Below, piece after piece: positions 9,900 through 20,476 of a stretch of 64,000 nt of DNA (its first letter is position 1; every line of letters begins with the position of its first letter). The translations under genes were made by a program, and so were the position numbers. Under the pieces are notes generated by a model. It did no database searches. It worked only from the letters and a program-made list of their open reading frames with translations, and was not told the origin of the DNA. This DNA comes from Skeletonema tropicum. Its lineage: Eukaryota > Bacillariophyta > Thalassiosirophyceae > Thalassiosirales > Thalassiosiraceae. The DNA is taken from the NCBI GenBank assembly GCA_037178625.1, contig CM074135.1, positions 498,001 to 562,000 of the forward strand. Reading direction: 5' to 3'.

Positions 9900-12125
9900 T
9901 ACTTACTTCGGTGCGGGATAAATCGGCTTCCCAAAAAAAAATTTAAAGCTAGGCGCGCATTTTCACTGTAGGTCACATATTTTCCATACTAACTTAAAAA
10001 ACATGTATTTTAAACTGACGAGGCCTTGAGTGTGGATGAGAACTCCTCCATCAGCACCCGGCACCTCGCTGTACTCACCATGATCGACAGGCCCAATAGG
10101 GCCTTCATTGACAGCCCCAGAGTTGTTGCCGACTCCAAACCAAAGGTACCTTCTGTCAGCGGACTACAGCAGCAGAGCATATTGTGTTGTCGGTTTATGA
10201 AATAAAGTTTTTGCCTCCTTAATTCGCATAACTTTGTGCGTGCAGCGCTGACCGATGAAGTGCCTCTACTTCTGATTACTCCTTCAGAGTTCAGATACAC
10301 GATGATAATAGATGTGATTTCTTCGTAAATCTATATCGATTATTTATTTATTCCTATTTTTCCGTGTATAGAATTATTCGTCATTGGTCGGATACTCAAT
10401 TGCACTCATGTCTTCAAAAGCCTTACCAAACTTGTTGTACCTCTCCTTCTCTTCATCGGTGAAGTTGTCGTAGTCTGTGTCATCAACGTCACCTGCAATG
10501 ATTTGTAGCTCATCAAAGTCAAGATATTCACTGATGTCGTAATCATCAACATTTGGAAGATCGTACTTTAGCTTCTTCATCTTGTCTATATCGACTCCTT
10601 CAATCACCTCGCACACCTTGACACCGACCACCTTCCGACTTGGAGCTTCCATTGTCGCCAGATTGGGCGTGTAATTTTCATCATCTTCCATCAGTGGCTG
10701 GGTTACCTTCCTGACACCATAGCTCAGTCCATTCTTCTCCTTAACAAAGTCGTCTCCTCCATTGCACTCAAGGATAGCTGCCGCTATTTGCGTCTGATGG
10801 ATGAACAACCGAGCGATCTTCTCCACTGGATACTGATCCCAACCTTTCTGAAGTAGTTCCCATAGCTTTTCAGTTGGCAAGTAAAGGCCGCGGTTGTTGA
10901 GTCCTTGCATAGCAGTGACAATCTTTGCGAGAGAGGGGAAGAGGCCAGCATCGCACGCATTTGTAAGAGGACTGTTCGGCGGCTGCACTTTCCATAGCCA
11001 CCCCCTTTCATCGTTTCTCTGTTTGATCTCCGTCCGAAGTCCCTTCTCCACGTGTGGTGTTGCATTGTCCCATCCATCTCTGATCACGACTCTTTTTCCA
11101 GTCTCCACTTCAATCTTCTGAGCAAGCTCATGCAACGCCGGCGTGTATTCATTCCGTACCCATTCCGCCAAATTAAACTTCTTCTCTCCACCCTTCTCAC
11201 TCCGACTTCCACAGATCTCCCAGTTTTCAAAGTAGTACTCTCCTTTCTTGCGAAGCATATTCTCTGCAATATGTGGATAATTGTACGTCCCATCCTCATT
11301 GTACACACGCTTGTACGAGTCCTTCTGTGCTTTTACCATCCCGCCGCATCGAGTCATCAAGATCTTGTGCCCTGTGCCACCGCTCCTCATGTCATTATTT
11401 GTCGGTGCGAAGCCAACAACACAAATGACAAGCAACTTATCAGTGTTGCTTTTTCTTGCCCCACTCCAACATAGAAATAAGTGGGTGTGGTTTGTTGCTG
11501 TATTTTGGGTCCCAACCAGAACATTGTTGGATGACTTGATAAGTTGTCAGTAATGAAAAGTTGCTATCGTTTGCAGCAACGGTCGTTGCATCGGCACCAA
11601 CTGTATTATTTGGAGATGGTAGCCGCTCACCCTGAGGCCGAATATAATTGTGAGACAGTAGAGATGGTCCTGTTGCAGCATCATCATTAATATTTCCCCG
11701 ACGACGTGCGGAGGTGACAAGAGGATTACTACTCTGGATACGCCGTGGATGAACGTTTTTTTCAAGGCGGCCGCCAACGGTGAGGTTGATGTCAAATGTT
11801 CCATCAGTATGGACACGGGAGACATAGCCAGTCCCCCCTTCACTATCAGGGCAATTGTATCTCCTCTCCCCTTCGATCGTCAGAAGGGCGCCGACGGTCA
11901 CTACGGATGGTATCGATGAAAGAGGCAGCATGTTTCGGCTGTAGTAACGGTTTGTTGTCATCGTCTTCTTGACAAGTGCAGATTTGAAATTTGAATCAGC
12001 CACACTGGAGGTCAAAAACATATTCTAAATAATTTTTTATTTTATTAGACAGTTTACGTGTGGAGTACAGGCCTAGCTTTCAAAAAAATTTTGGGAGGCC
12101 GATTTATCGTGCTCCGAAGGAAGTA
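9900..12125. mobile_element. Tc1/mariner-type DNA transposon with TIRs and TA target duplication
   Basis: The ends are inverted repeats of about 55 bp: TA then CTTACTTCGGTGCGGGATAA at 9900, and the inverse of TA then CTTCCTTCGGAGCACGATAA at 12125. Both are followed by ATCGGCNTCCCAAAA and, further in, GCTAGGC. TA flanks both ends, as expected for this superfamily. The interior holds a transposase-like minus-strand frame (10374-12021), broken once. A short 96-codon frame at 10010-10300 also lies inside but is not recognisable. Confidence 0.8.
10374..12021 (-). pseudogene. Mariner-like transposase, frameshifted, first catalytic Asp not found
   Basis: From ATG 12021 the first 190 residues include a small beta-rich module (VGALLTIEGERRYNCP ... 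GTGYVSRVHTDGTF) that may be an SH3/chromo-like fold. At the T5 run 11450-11454 (A5 in the coding sense) the frame breaks. Skipping one base leads straight into KLLVICVVGFAPTNNDMR. The downstream part has RDGWDNATPH, matching the DNAxxH motif of the second catalytic Asp, and QPPNSPLTNACDAGLF, matching the QPPNSPDLN...D motif of plant-type mariner transposases with the third Asp. The region around the first Asp is not recognisable, so the protein is probably inactive. The C-terminal tail is very acidic. It sits within matching terminal inverted repeats. Confidence 0.7.
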
Positions 12126-12473
12126 TTATCAACATACTGCTAATAATCTTGGTCACTACGTAGAGAGTTTGATACATATTTCGTCACGCATATTGTCAAA
12201 TAAATATCACACCCCGGGAATTGAAATTGTCCCAGCATCTACGTACGCCCACGCACAGCACCGCACAACCTCGCACAACCCACAAGAGGCCGATGAGCGA
12301 TTGAGAAAGCCGTTGCGCAACTAACTTAAAACACGAAAGTCTTCGCCGAAGCCGTTGCTTTTTTTGGCGCATTGATGGTTTTGCACCAAAATCTGCGAAA
12401 AATCATCTCACTTTTATAAAAAATCACCTACTCCTACACTACTGACCGTACCATAGCAATCAATTTGACCATC
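12126..12473. promoter_or_regulatory. Upstream region of the zinc-repeat gene
   Basis: No gene is seen. It is AT-rich with GCACA repeats at about 12245-12280, and presumably holds the promoter and 5' leader of the gene that starts at 12474. Confidence 0.3.
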
Positions 12474-12519
12474 ATGCCGTTAATCGTTCCAGGCAGCTCC
12501 TCTAATAACCAAGGAGGAG

Positions 12520-12551
<32 letters not shown>

Positions 12552-14486
12552 TTGGGTCCACTAAGTCGAATCTACGCAGAATATGAACATTCCAAGAAGA
12601 AACCTACAGCAGCAAAGAAGCGATCTCGATCATCAGCTGGCAGCACTCTACATCATGTTTTTGGTGGTGGTCATGTTGCTGCTGTTGGTGGTGGAGGTGG
12701 TGAAAAGAAGAGGCGTTCATTATTAGCACTGCAAGATCATCCTAATATTTGGAAGAACAATAATACGAATGTCAACAACATGGGATCAGTGGTAGCAGCG
12801 GTGGATGAGAAACCTCCGAAGCAACATTATTATAGTAGCAGTAGCGCTAATGAAGAAAAGATGGCACTACCAAAGAAGAAGGATTGTGCTACTGCTGCTT
12901 CAAAACCAACACCGTGTAGCTACGTGAATGGATGTACTGACAAGTCCATCAAGGATGGGCTGTGCAAGACTCATTGGTGTGCCGTCAATCTTTGTCCTAT
13001 TGATGGATGTAGCAAGTTGGCTTGGAGCAAAGGTTTTTGTAGAGGACATTTCTTTTCGACGAATGTGGATCATCCTACTACTCTTGGCATGGGCAAAACT
13101 GTAGGTGGCGAAGCAGAAGGTGATTCGGAGATGAGCACGGAAGATAATGTAAATGGCTCTAGTGCAACCCTTCAATTGAAGGAAGAGGTGGCACCAATCG
13201 AAGTGAACGAGTCACACAAAAAGCAACAGCAGAAACAAATAATTGCAAGTGGTGCCACCAAGCAATCAACTACTACCCAAAGGAAGCCCTGTATTGCAGA
13301 AGGATGTTCCAACCAATCCGTTGTAAATGGAGTCTGCTTCCGTCATGGAGCCAAACGAAAGCTCTGTGACACAGATGGATGTACCAACCATTCTATCAGG
13401 GGAGGGGTCTGCTTTCGCCACGGAGCTAAGCGAAAGTTGTGCAAGGTAGATGGATGCACGAATCTTACACAGAGGAGGGGAGTTTGTGTGAGACATGGTG
13501 CGTTTATTGTTACAGATGCTGAGAAGAAGGCTGGGAACTCGAAAGTTGATGAAGACGAGGAAGAATCAAATGAAGCCATCATTGTTGGACGACCTGTGCT
13601 ATGTGTTGAGATACCTCCCAGCCTCTCCAAGTCATCATCCGAGTTACAGTCGGATGAAGAAACACATCAGCAAGTCCCTAGGTCTGTGTCAGCTTCTTCC
13701 ACAGAAACTCTTTCTATCAATGCTGCTGCCAGTGAAATACTTGTCCGTCGTCGACCATCGTCGTCAAGTGACGAATTTTGTCCTCCCTTACCTAATTCTG
13801 TCACGAAGGGATGCACCAAGACCAAGGGTGGCAGAAAAGTAAAGTCCTGCAAGACGGAAGGATGTACAAATCGAGCTATACAAGGAGGACAGTGCTTCCG
13901 GCATGGAGCCAAGGCTCACCGCAAGGTTTGCAGCAGTGAAGGATGCAAGAACTACGTCGTTAAAGCAGGTGTCTGTATCAAGCATGGTGCAAGACAAGCT
14001 TCCAAGAAGAACGCAGAGGAGGAGCCTACGAAGAGTTTGAAACAAGAGTATGAGTCTTCTGCCAGTGAAGATGACACAGACAAGAAAGGTCGAAAAGCGA
14101 GGACCTGCAAGACAGAAGGATGTACAAATCGAGCTATACAAGGAGGACAGTGCTTTCGGCATGGGGCCAAGGCTCACCGCAAGTTATGTAGCAGTGAAGG
14201 ATGCAAGAACTATGTTGTCAAAGCAGGCGTCTGCATCAAGCATGGTGCAAGACAAGCTTCAAAGAAGAATGCAGATGAGGAGCCAAAGTATGAAGAGTCT
14301 CTAGTTGATGACAACAAATCTGTCATTGATTGTGCAACGCAGATAACGAGTTTGAAACAAGATTATGAGTCTTCTGCCAGTCAAGATGATTTACAGAATA
14401 GAGAGCAGGACGAGCTCTTTGAAAGTATCGATAGAATGGAAGGCAGTTGTGCGAACATCTTACTCCTCCTCAAAAATGACCGTTGA
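12474..14486 (+). CDS. Nine-repeat C-x4-C-x9-C-x2-H zinc-finger protein (WRKY19-like repeats)
   Basis: A 670-residue protein with a Ser/Gly-rich N-terminus, basic stretches (KKKPTAAKKRSRS) that may be nuclear signals, and nine short Cys/His repeats of the form C-x4-C-x9-C-x2-HGA, for example CKTEGCTNRAIQGGQC then FRHGAK. The first repeat is C-x5-C. Similar repeats follow or precede WRKY domains in plants and are abundant in stramenopiles, where they are often labelled WRKY19-like although no WRKY domain is present, as here. The last four fingers come from a 258-bp internal duplication (about 13846-14030 and 14104-14288, near-identical DNA). The start is ATG 12474; the frame is also open just upstream from a TTG. 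Probably nuclear, DNA- or protein-binding. The target is unknown. Confidence 0.8.
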
Positions 14487-14918
14487 ACTTTGTCCAACGC
14501 AGCGCATGCACAGTTGTTCTAAATGTTAAAGGTAGATAAGACTACCGTACCTATTTATAAAATATATCATGGCAACCCCTTGATGGCAACCATCATTATT
14601 TGAAGTATGTATTCAAATCAAATCATTTGCACCAATCATTAGTAGCACGATGAGATGTTCTTAAAGTATGCAAATTTTCTGAAACAAAAAGGGACCTTTT
14701 ACAATTTTATATTGGCGTGCGGCGGCAGGGCAAGCTTCTCCCGGCTTTCGTGCTTCTGTTCTTGCTGCACGAAATTCTCTTGCTGCACGAAATTGAGCAT
14801 AATAAAGCATTTGTTTTTTGGGTAGGTGCTTTCACAGATCCAAAAGGTTCATCAAGTAGAGATGTTTAATGTATTCTCTAGTTGTTGTTATGGACTTTCT
14901 GATTATTACTAAAACTCT
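14487..14918. other. Intergenic, convergent 3' ends
   Basis: It separates the 3' ends of the zinc-repeat gene and the helicase. CTTGCTGCACGAAATT is doubled at about 14761-14795. Nothing else is seen. Confidence 0.4.
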
Positions 14919-17753
14919 TCACTGCATTGTATCCATCTCTGCATTCGATTGGTAACCCAACATGTCGAGAATTGGTCGTTCTTTGGTGTCCTTCAAACGT
15001 TGCTCGAAGCGAATGAGATTTTCAGGAACATTGAAGCTGCGCTCGAGGTCCAATGGTTTCATTAGGTAGAGTCCAGCTAGTGTTCTCACCCTTGACAAGA
15101 CAACGTATATCCAGTTCACGCATCGATAGTTCCAGTCATTCACAATGAGGATGTCTTTTGACATTCCCTGCAGCTTGTGGCCAGTTGTTGCTGTGTTGGA
15201 GTTGACAGGAACCTGCTTGACTTGTGCATTGCCCACTGTTGTATTTATTGTTTCAGTCAGAGGGAACTTGATAGTGGCCGAAAATTCTTGTGGTTTGAGC
15301 TTGAAGGTCCGTGCTTTGGTGCCAGTAGTCGGGTAATGCTCGAACTCTACCCACTCCACGTCGTCGACAGAAACAGTCCATACCTTCTTTCCATCCCAAT
15401 TTTTCCACCTCCTCTCTCGACCATCCTTTCTGAGTTTGACTTTCAAGCATTTGCAAAGGGTCCCATTGCCTCGCCCTTTGTCAAGATCCTCATTCGTTAT
15501 GCACATATGGTGGGATCCGGGGTAAATTCGTAGGGCAGGCTCAATTTTAGCTCCATTTGAGGCAAAGTTGGTCGACCTTATGTCATCATCTCCCAGCTGC
15601 GTGGTAATGGTGTCGTGGAAAGCTGCAGAAACCTTTCTGCGTTGCATGCACCTCCGTTTTGTCCTCCTCTTCTTGGTTTTGGTGTTGGCTCTTTCATCCT
15701 CAGTATCAGAATGGGTTGCTTTGGATATTGATGCCTCAATTATGAGAGTGTGGTCAGGTGGTGGACTATCATCAACAATGGTAGGGTGCGTTTCTTCTAT
15801 GTGCATTTTGAATGTTGCTGCCGTGCTGCCGTTTCTTTCTTTGTTGGTAGAGCATGCGAAACATGCGTCAGGTGAGTGTTCTGGCAATGTAAGCATGGAG
15901 GTTGAGCTAGTGCTAGTGCTCACTACTCGCTTGTTTATTAGGTTTCTGTCTTCACGTGTGTCCTCACCCATCCTCATTCTAGCGAGTATTTCCCCAAACT
16001 CGGGGTCATCTTTGAATCTGTGGCTGTTATCAAGAAAGATGGCACAGTTGATGGTATTCTCCCAAACCGAAGCTGCATTGGAGTTTGAGTAGAGAACATC
16101 ATCTTCTGCACAGATTGGCTTTAGTTGGTGGAAGTCTCCAGAGAAGACTATTGACACCCCCCCCATACACCATGTCATACCGGCCAGTGAGCTTTTTCAG
16201 TTGCTTGTCAAGTTTTATGACATCGCTTGCCTTGAAAAAAGATATTTCATCAATAATGAGGATTCGCACATCATCACGCCAAATAGCCCTCATCTCATCA
16301 TTGATCCTACTTTTGTTCAAGTGGGCTGCGCTGTGGATTGTTGTTCCTCCAAAGAGAGCTGCAGCTGAACCGGTCGTTGCAGTGAAGTAGAAGGTATAAT
16401 CATTGAAGGCGGCTGCGATAGCAGTTCAAAATCTGTGACAGTAGTGCTGGGCTGCTTCCATAGTTGTACTTTTGCCACAACCAGCGGGACCTGTGATGAA
16501 CATAATGAGGTGCTCCTTTCCCCCCTTTGCTTTGAGATCCCGGATGAGACTGTCTTTTGGGAGGAGGAACATACCATCACCTAGCACAGGTGACAAGAGG
16601 AGTGCGGACTTGCCACTGAACTAGAGATACCTAGACTGCACTCCTCTTATTACCTAAAATGGGCAAGTTCAGATCCAGCTTGCCCAGTAACAGCTCCTGA
16701 ATACCATCCTAAACTAATCACTTATTTAATAAAATTTGTATGTTGCACGCTTTCCGCCAAGGGACCAAGCGTTGCTCCTAGCAATTCTCTAAGCTTGGTA
16801 TCATAGTGATCTCCCTCCATGACAAGCTGGAGCAGAAATGTACAACATACAATTTGATAGGCAATAAATTGTTTGTCGTCGAGATTGTACTTACTGCTCT
16901 TGCCCCTTGCAATCTCGTACATGGTGGGAATCTTGTTGAGACATTGCTCCTTTGTTTTCAATGATGAAGCTTCTTCTCCATCTCCATCTCCATCATCCAT
17001 GTCTCTATCTACCGTACCTTCATCATTGCTACCAACAAGCAAAGATCCTTGAATGAAAGTGAGGATATCCTCATATCGAATAGGAACATTGTAGGATGCG
17101 GGTTGATGTTGTTGATTATTGTTGGTGTCGTCGTTGTTTTTAGTGTGCTCTAAATTTGTGGTTGATGTCGATGGCTTCTTTGCAGTTGCGAGTACAGAGA
17201 CATTGTCATTAACGTGAGTTTTGATAGCGCTACATGCACGAACGTTTGCTCTTTTCATTATCTTGGCATGAGACCTGAGATCGGTGTCAGCAAGTGGCCG
17301 TGATTCTAAGGCTTGTGGCACACCCTCGTCATTCATATTCTGGAAGAAGTCGCTTATGTCAATATCAAATCCATCATCTTTGTCTACGGAAGTGTCGCTA
17401 ACAGCTGAGCCAGTCGTTCCCGTTCCCAAGATGTGAATGTCCCCGCTCCTCACTAAATCAACCGGCCCAGCTACCACTGAGGGTGCAAAATCCGACGGCA
17501 CAGGATCGCCAGCTAGAGAGGAGAAGTACATCCCAGCTGGAGAGTGAGAGACACCACCTGCCGACAATAAAGCAGAAGGCATCTCACCATATCCTTCTCT
17601 GGAAGCTAAGGATAGTCCAACAGGCAAGGTAGTAGTCACAACATTGTTCTGAACCTCATTTCGATGAGATGACTGGTGCAGAGGAACAGCAGCTTGACTC
17701 GCTCCTTGCTGTTCTTCCTTTGGGAGCATCAAATCCATGCCGAGAACATCCAT
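14919..17753 (-). pseudogene. PIF1-like DNA helicase, decayed
   Basis: The N-terminal part (17753-16722) is disordered and ends in LDDKQFIAYQIVCCTFLLQL, the segment that usually precedes the ATPase core of these helicases. After a probable intron (acceptor CTCTAG just before 16622) come FSGKSALLLSPVLGDGMFLLP, Walker A GPAGCGKST (about 16472-16500), FTATTGSAAALFGGTTIH (motif Ia) and Walker B ILIIDEISFF. GDFHQLKPI (motif III) and, near the C-terminus, GHKLQGMSKDILIVND and YVVLSRVRTLAGLYL (motifs V-VI) follow. Two lesions are visible: an in-frame TGA between YCHRF and TAIAAAF, and a one-base excess in the C8 run 16157-16164. PIF1 enzymes are 5'-3' helicases. In diatoms such genes are also carried by Helitron-like elements, but no Rep domain or Helitron ends were found here. 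Confidence 0.75.
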
Positions 17754-18295
17754 GTCGAAGTAAAAATTATGAGCCGAGCAAGCATTTTAGTGCATAACAC
17801 AATATCATGATTGGTCTGGAGCAACACAGGCAGAATGCAGTGAAAAATAAGAATCCAGGATCTTTCGATTTGACAGGCAGTAGTACAAAATACAATACTT
17901 AATCTACAGTGAAAAAAAATTATCCAGGATATTTCAATTTGAGGGGCCGAACAGCTGCTACCTTCTTGGAGTCGAAGAGCGCAAGCCCCCCTAACGCCAA
18001 CCCAATTAAGACTCGGCAAACAAAATATCCTAAGGGATATAATTATATAAACAATAGAGTGTGGTAGAGAAAGGTGTTAAAATTATGCTCAAAACAAATT
18101 TCACCCCACAGTTTTTGTATTTGCCCCAGTCTATTCTCACATTATCCAAAGTTTGAACTAACCAAAAAGCGAGAATGAGGCCTCTTTGGTGGGGAACCCC
18201 CCTATGTACAAAAAATCTGGCTAGCTGATTCCTACCCATGTACAGCCCACGTACAGAAACGTTACATACAGACGCGGCCACGCACGCTAGATACG

Positions 18296-20034
18296 ATATC
18301 CATAGTGAGTTTTTTGAGGTTATTTTGGCCCTTGATGGACAAATTTGTCCATCAGCAAAATACTAGTGTCCGCTATGTAGTAAAAACAGTAATTGTTAGA
18401 CCAAGGGAACCCACATATCGCATGGACACTAGTAACCCATCACAAAACCACCATGCCGCTACAAGAAGACAATGCCTTTAACACCATAAACCATAAGCCT
18501 ACTGACCCCCAAGTATTGTCCCTAGACCAATTTTCAACGTAGAATCGAATGGTGCAGTCGGTTGGCTTCGATATTTAGCATGTGACGACGTATTTGGTCA
18601 CTAAATGGAACTTCATCATAATTCGAGCATGCGTCAGAGGGTCAATGTGGGGCAATTAAACCATGGTATTATTGAAGCTATAGAGTACCACCCCTCCATA
18701 TCCTTCATAAAACTATCCTACGTGAGTGGAGGCCATAATTTGTGCCAAGGTCATGCATGTCACTCCCTTTATTGAGGTTCTGGACACCATTACGGCAGCC
18801 ATCAAGATGCTACAGGGACTTAAATGTCTTTAATTTATATGATATCAAGGCTTACACGACATATAGTGTATCTGCATCGGAGACTGTGGTTATGCTCATT
18901 TGAGGTGGTGCATGCCAACAAAGTATCACTTAGAAGGGTCATTACAGATTACTGCTGAATAGGTCAACAGCATATTCATACTCTTTACAAACTATTTTGG
19001 GCAACAGCACATTTCTGAGTCATCATTTATAAGTGGGCAGTGTAGATGATCATTTATTGCCATGAATATTGCCACTATAACGAAAGAAGTCGACTGATTG
19101 TGCGTGTTATTTGAAATTATTCGAACTTGATAGCATCATGTATTTCAACAATAATGATTTGTTATTGGTAGTGTCAAGATGAAGGTCACCAAATTATTGT
19201 TCCCCCTCGCTCTTATAGTATAATAACTAAGATTTCTGCCTCGTACAACGTCTCTCCCCATTTTGTCTCGTCAATAACCACCCAACAGATGTTGTGAATA
19301 GCATTTTCATATCTTTCAAAACAGGTAGATACTCAAGGATTATTTTGTTGACATAGCTCATGGATAGTCCAACCTGGCGGAAAATCAAAGCTGATTATTG
19401 TTTTGATCATTGAGGGTGGCAGTATCAGTAACAGGGAAGCGAAACGCCTTCAAATATAACGATGACATCGTCTGCAGCGTCGTCCGAGCAAACTTTCTCG
19501 GCCCTACTAACGTATCAACCGACACCGACGACCGCCCCATAATGCCGCCATGGTGCAGATACCTTCCTTACATATCATTACATGATTTACACCACGGCTT
19601 CCATTGATTTGTTGTGTTATCCGCCCCAACATTTAATGTGCATAAATAATATCTTGCTGCGATCGATGTCCTCATTTTTTGACACTACACGCTATATTTT
19701 GAATAATTCGCCACCTACAACGCCGACCGGCGGCTCCAACGAAAGCTCATAACATTCGCTAACAGACTATGACCGGTAGTTGCAGTGCCTGGTCTCCCAT
19801 GGGGTGTAGAAGTGCCATGATGTAGGCCGTAGGGGGTGTAGGATAGGTGTTGTGGGATTTAGGAAAATGTAGAAGAGGTTCTGTAGATTAGCCACAAATA
19901 CTAGTGTCCTTAATTATTCGTCGTATAAATCGTTGCATCTGGAAGGGGGACACCTAGGAAAACCGTGATGGACATATATGTCCATCAAGGGGGCTTGATG
20001 GACATATTTGTCCATCAAGACTCACTATGGATAT
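18296..20034. mobile_element. Non-autonomous inverted-repeat element with palindromic subtermini
   Basis: ATATCCATAGTGAGT (18296-18310) is matched exactly in inverse at 20020-20034. Inside each end lie copies of a 22-24 bp palindrome, TGATGGACA...TGTCCATCA: one at 18333-18354, one at 19965-19986 and one at 19995-20018. ACTAGTGTCC follows the palindrome zone on the left and recurs, in the same orientation, at about 19899 near the right end. No transposase or other gene is seen within. A 65-codon frame at 19410 has no recognisable features. No clear target duplication is visible. Confidence 0.65.
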
Positions 20035-20476
20035 AGAGCTCGTCAGATTTCCGCAATAACTCTAAGCTTTGTCGAAGCTTGGATTGTATATTGTGAGAGG
20101 GAAGGCAAAGTAAGTCCTAAGACCATTTGTTTTGGCTCCTTTTTCATTGGACAAATAAAATGACCAAGGTCACAGTCACAACTCACAACTCCTATGACTT
20201 AGGAGTATTAAATTTACTCACGAGTCTCAAGTCTCAACAGCAGCGCTGAACAGCCTTTCTTGGACTTGGTCGTACGAACGCATTTAAACCCCCAAAACCC
20301 CGCCAGTGCAAATTTGAATTGCTTCTCTATCAGCTAAGCAAGTGAGCAGCAGCCGGGCTATCTATCTATCAGCAATTGCTGGAGATGCAGCGTCGGTGTT
20401 ACAAGCACGAGCAGATGCATCTCTTTAGAAGAGAGAATCATTGACCAATTGTTACTCTTGTTTTTATGCGGCAACC

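Noticed and set aside
10010..10300. 96-codon minus-strand frame inside the mariner element
   Set aside because: No domain or motif, an atypical composition, and position between the TIR and the transposase; treated as element interior.
19410..19607. 65-codon frame inside the palindromic element
   Set aside because: Short, no motif, and no relation to any transposase.
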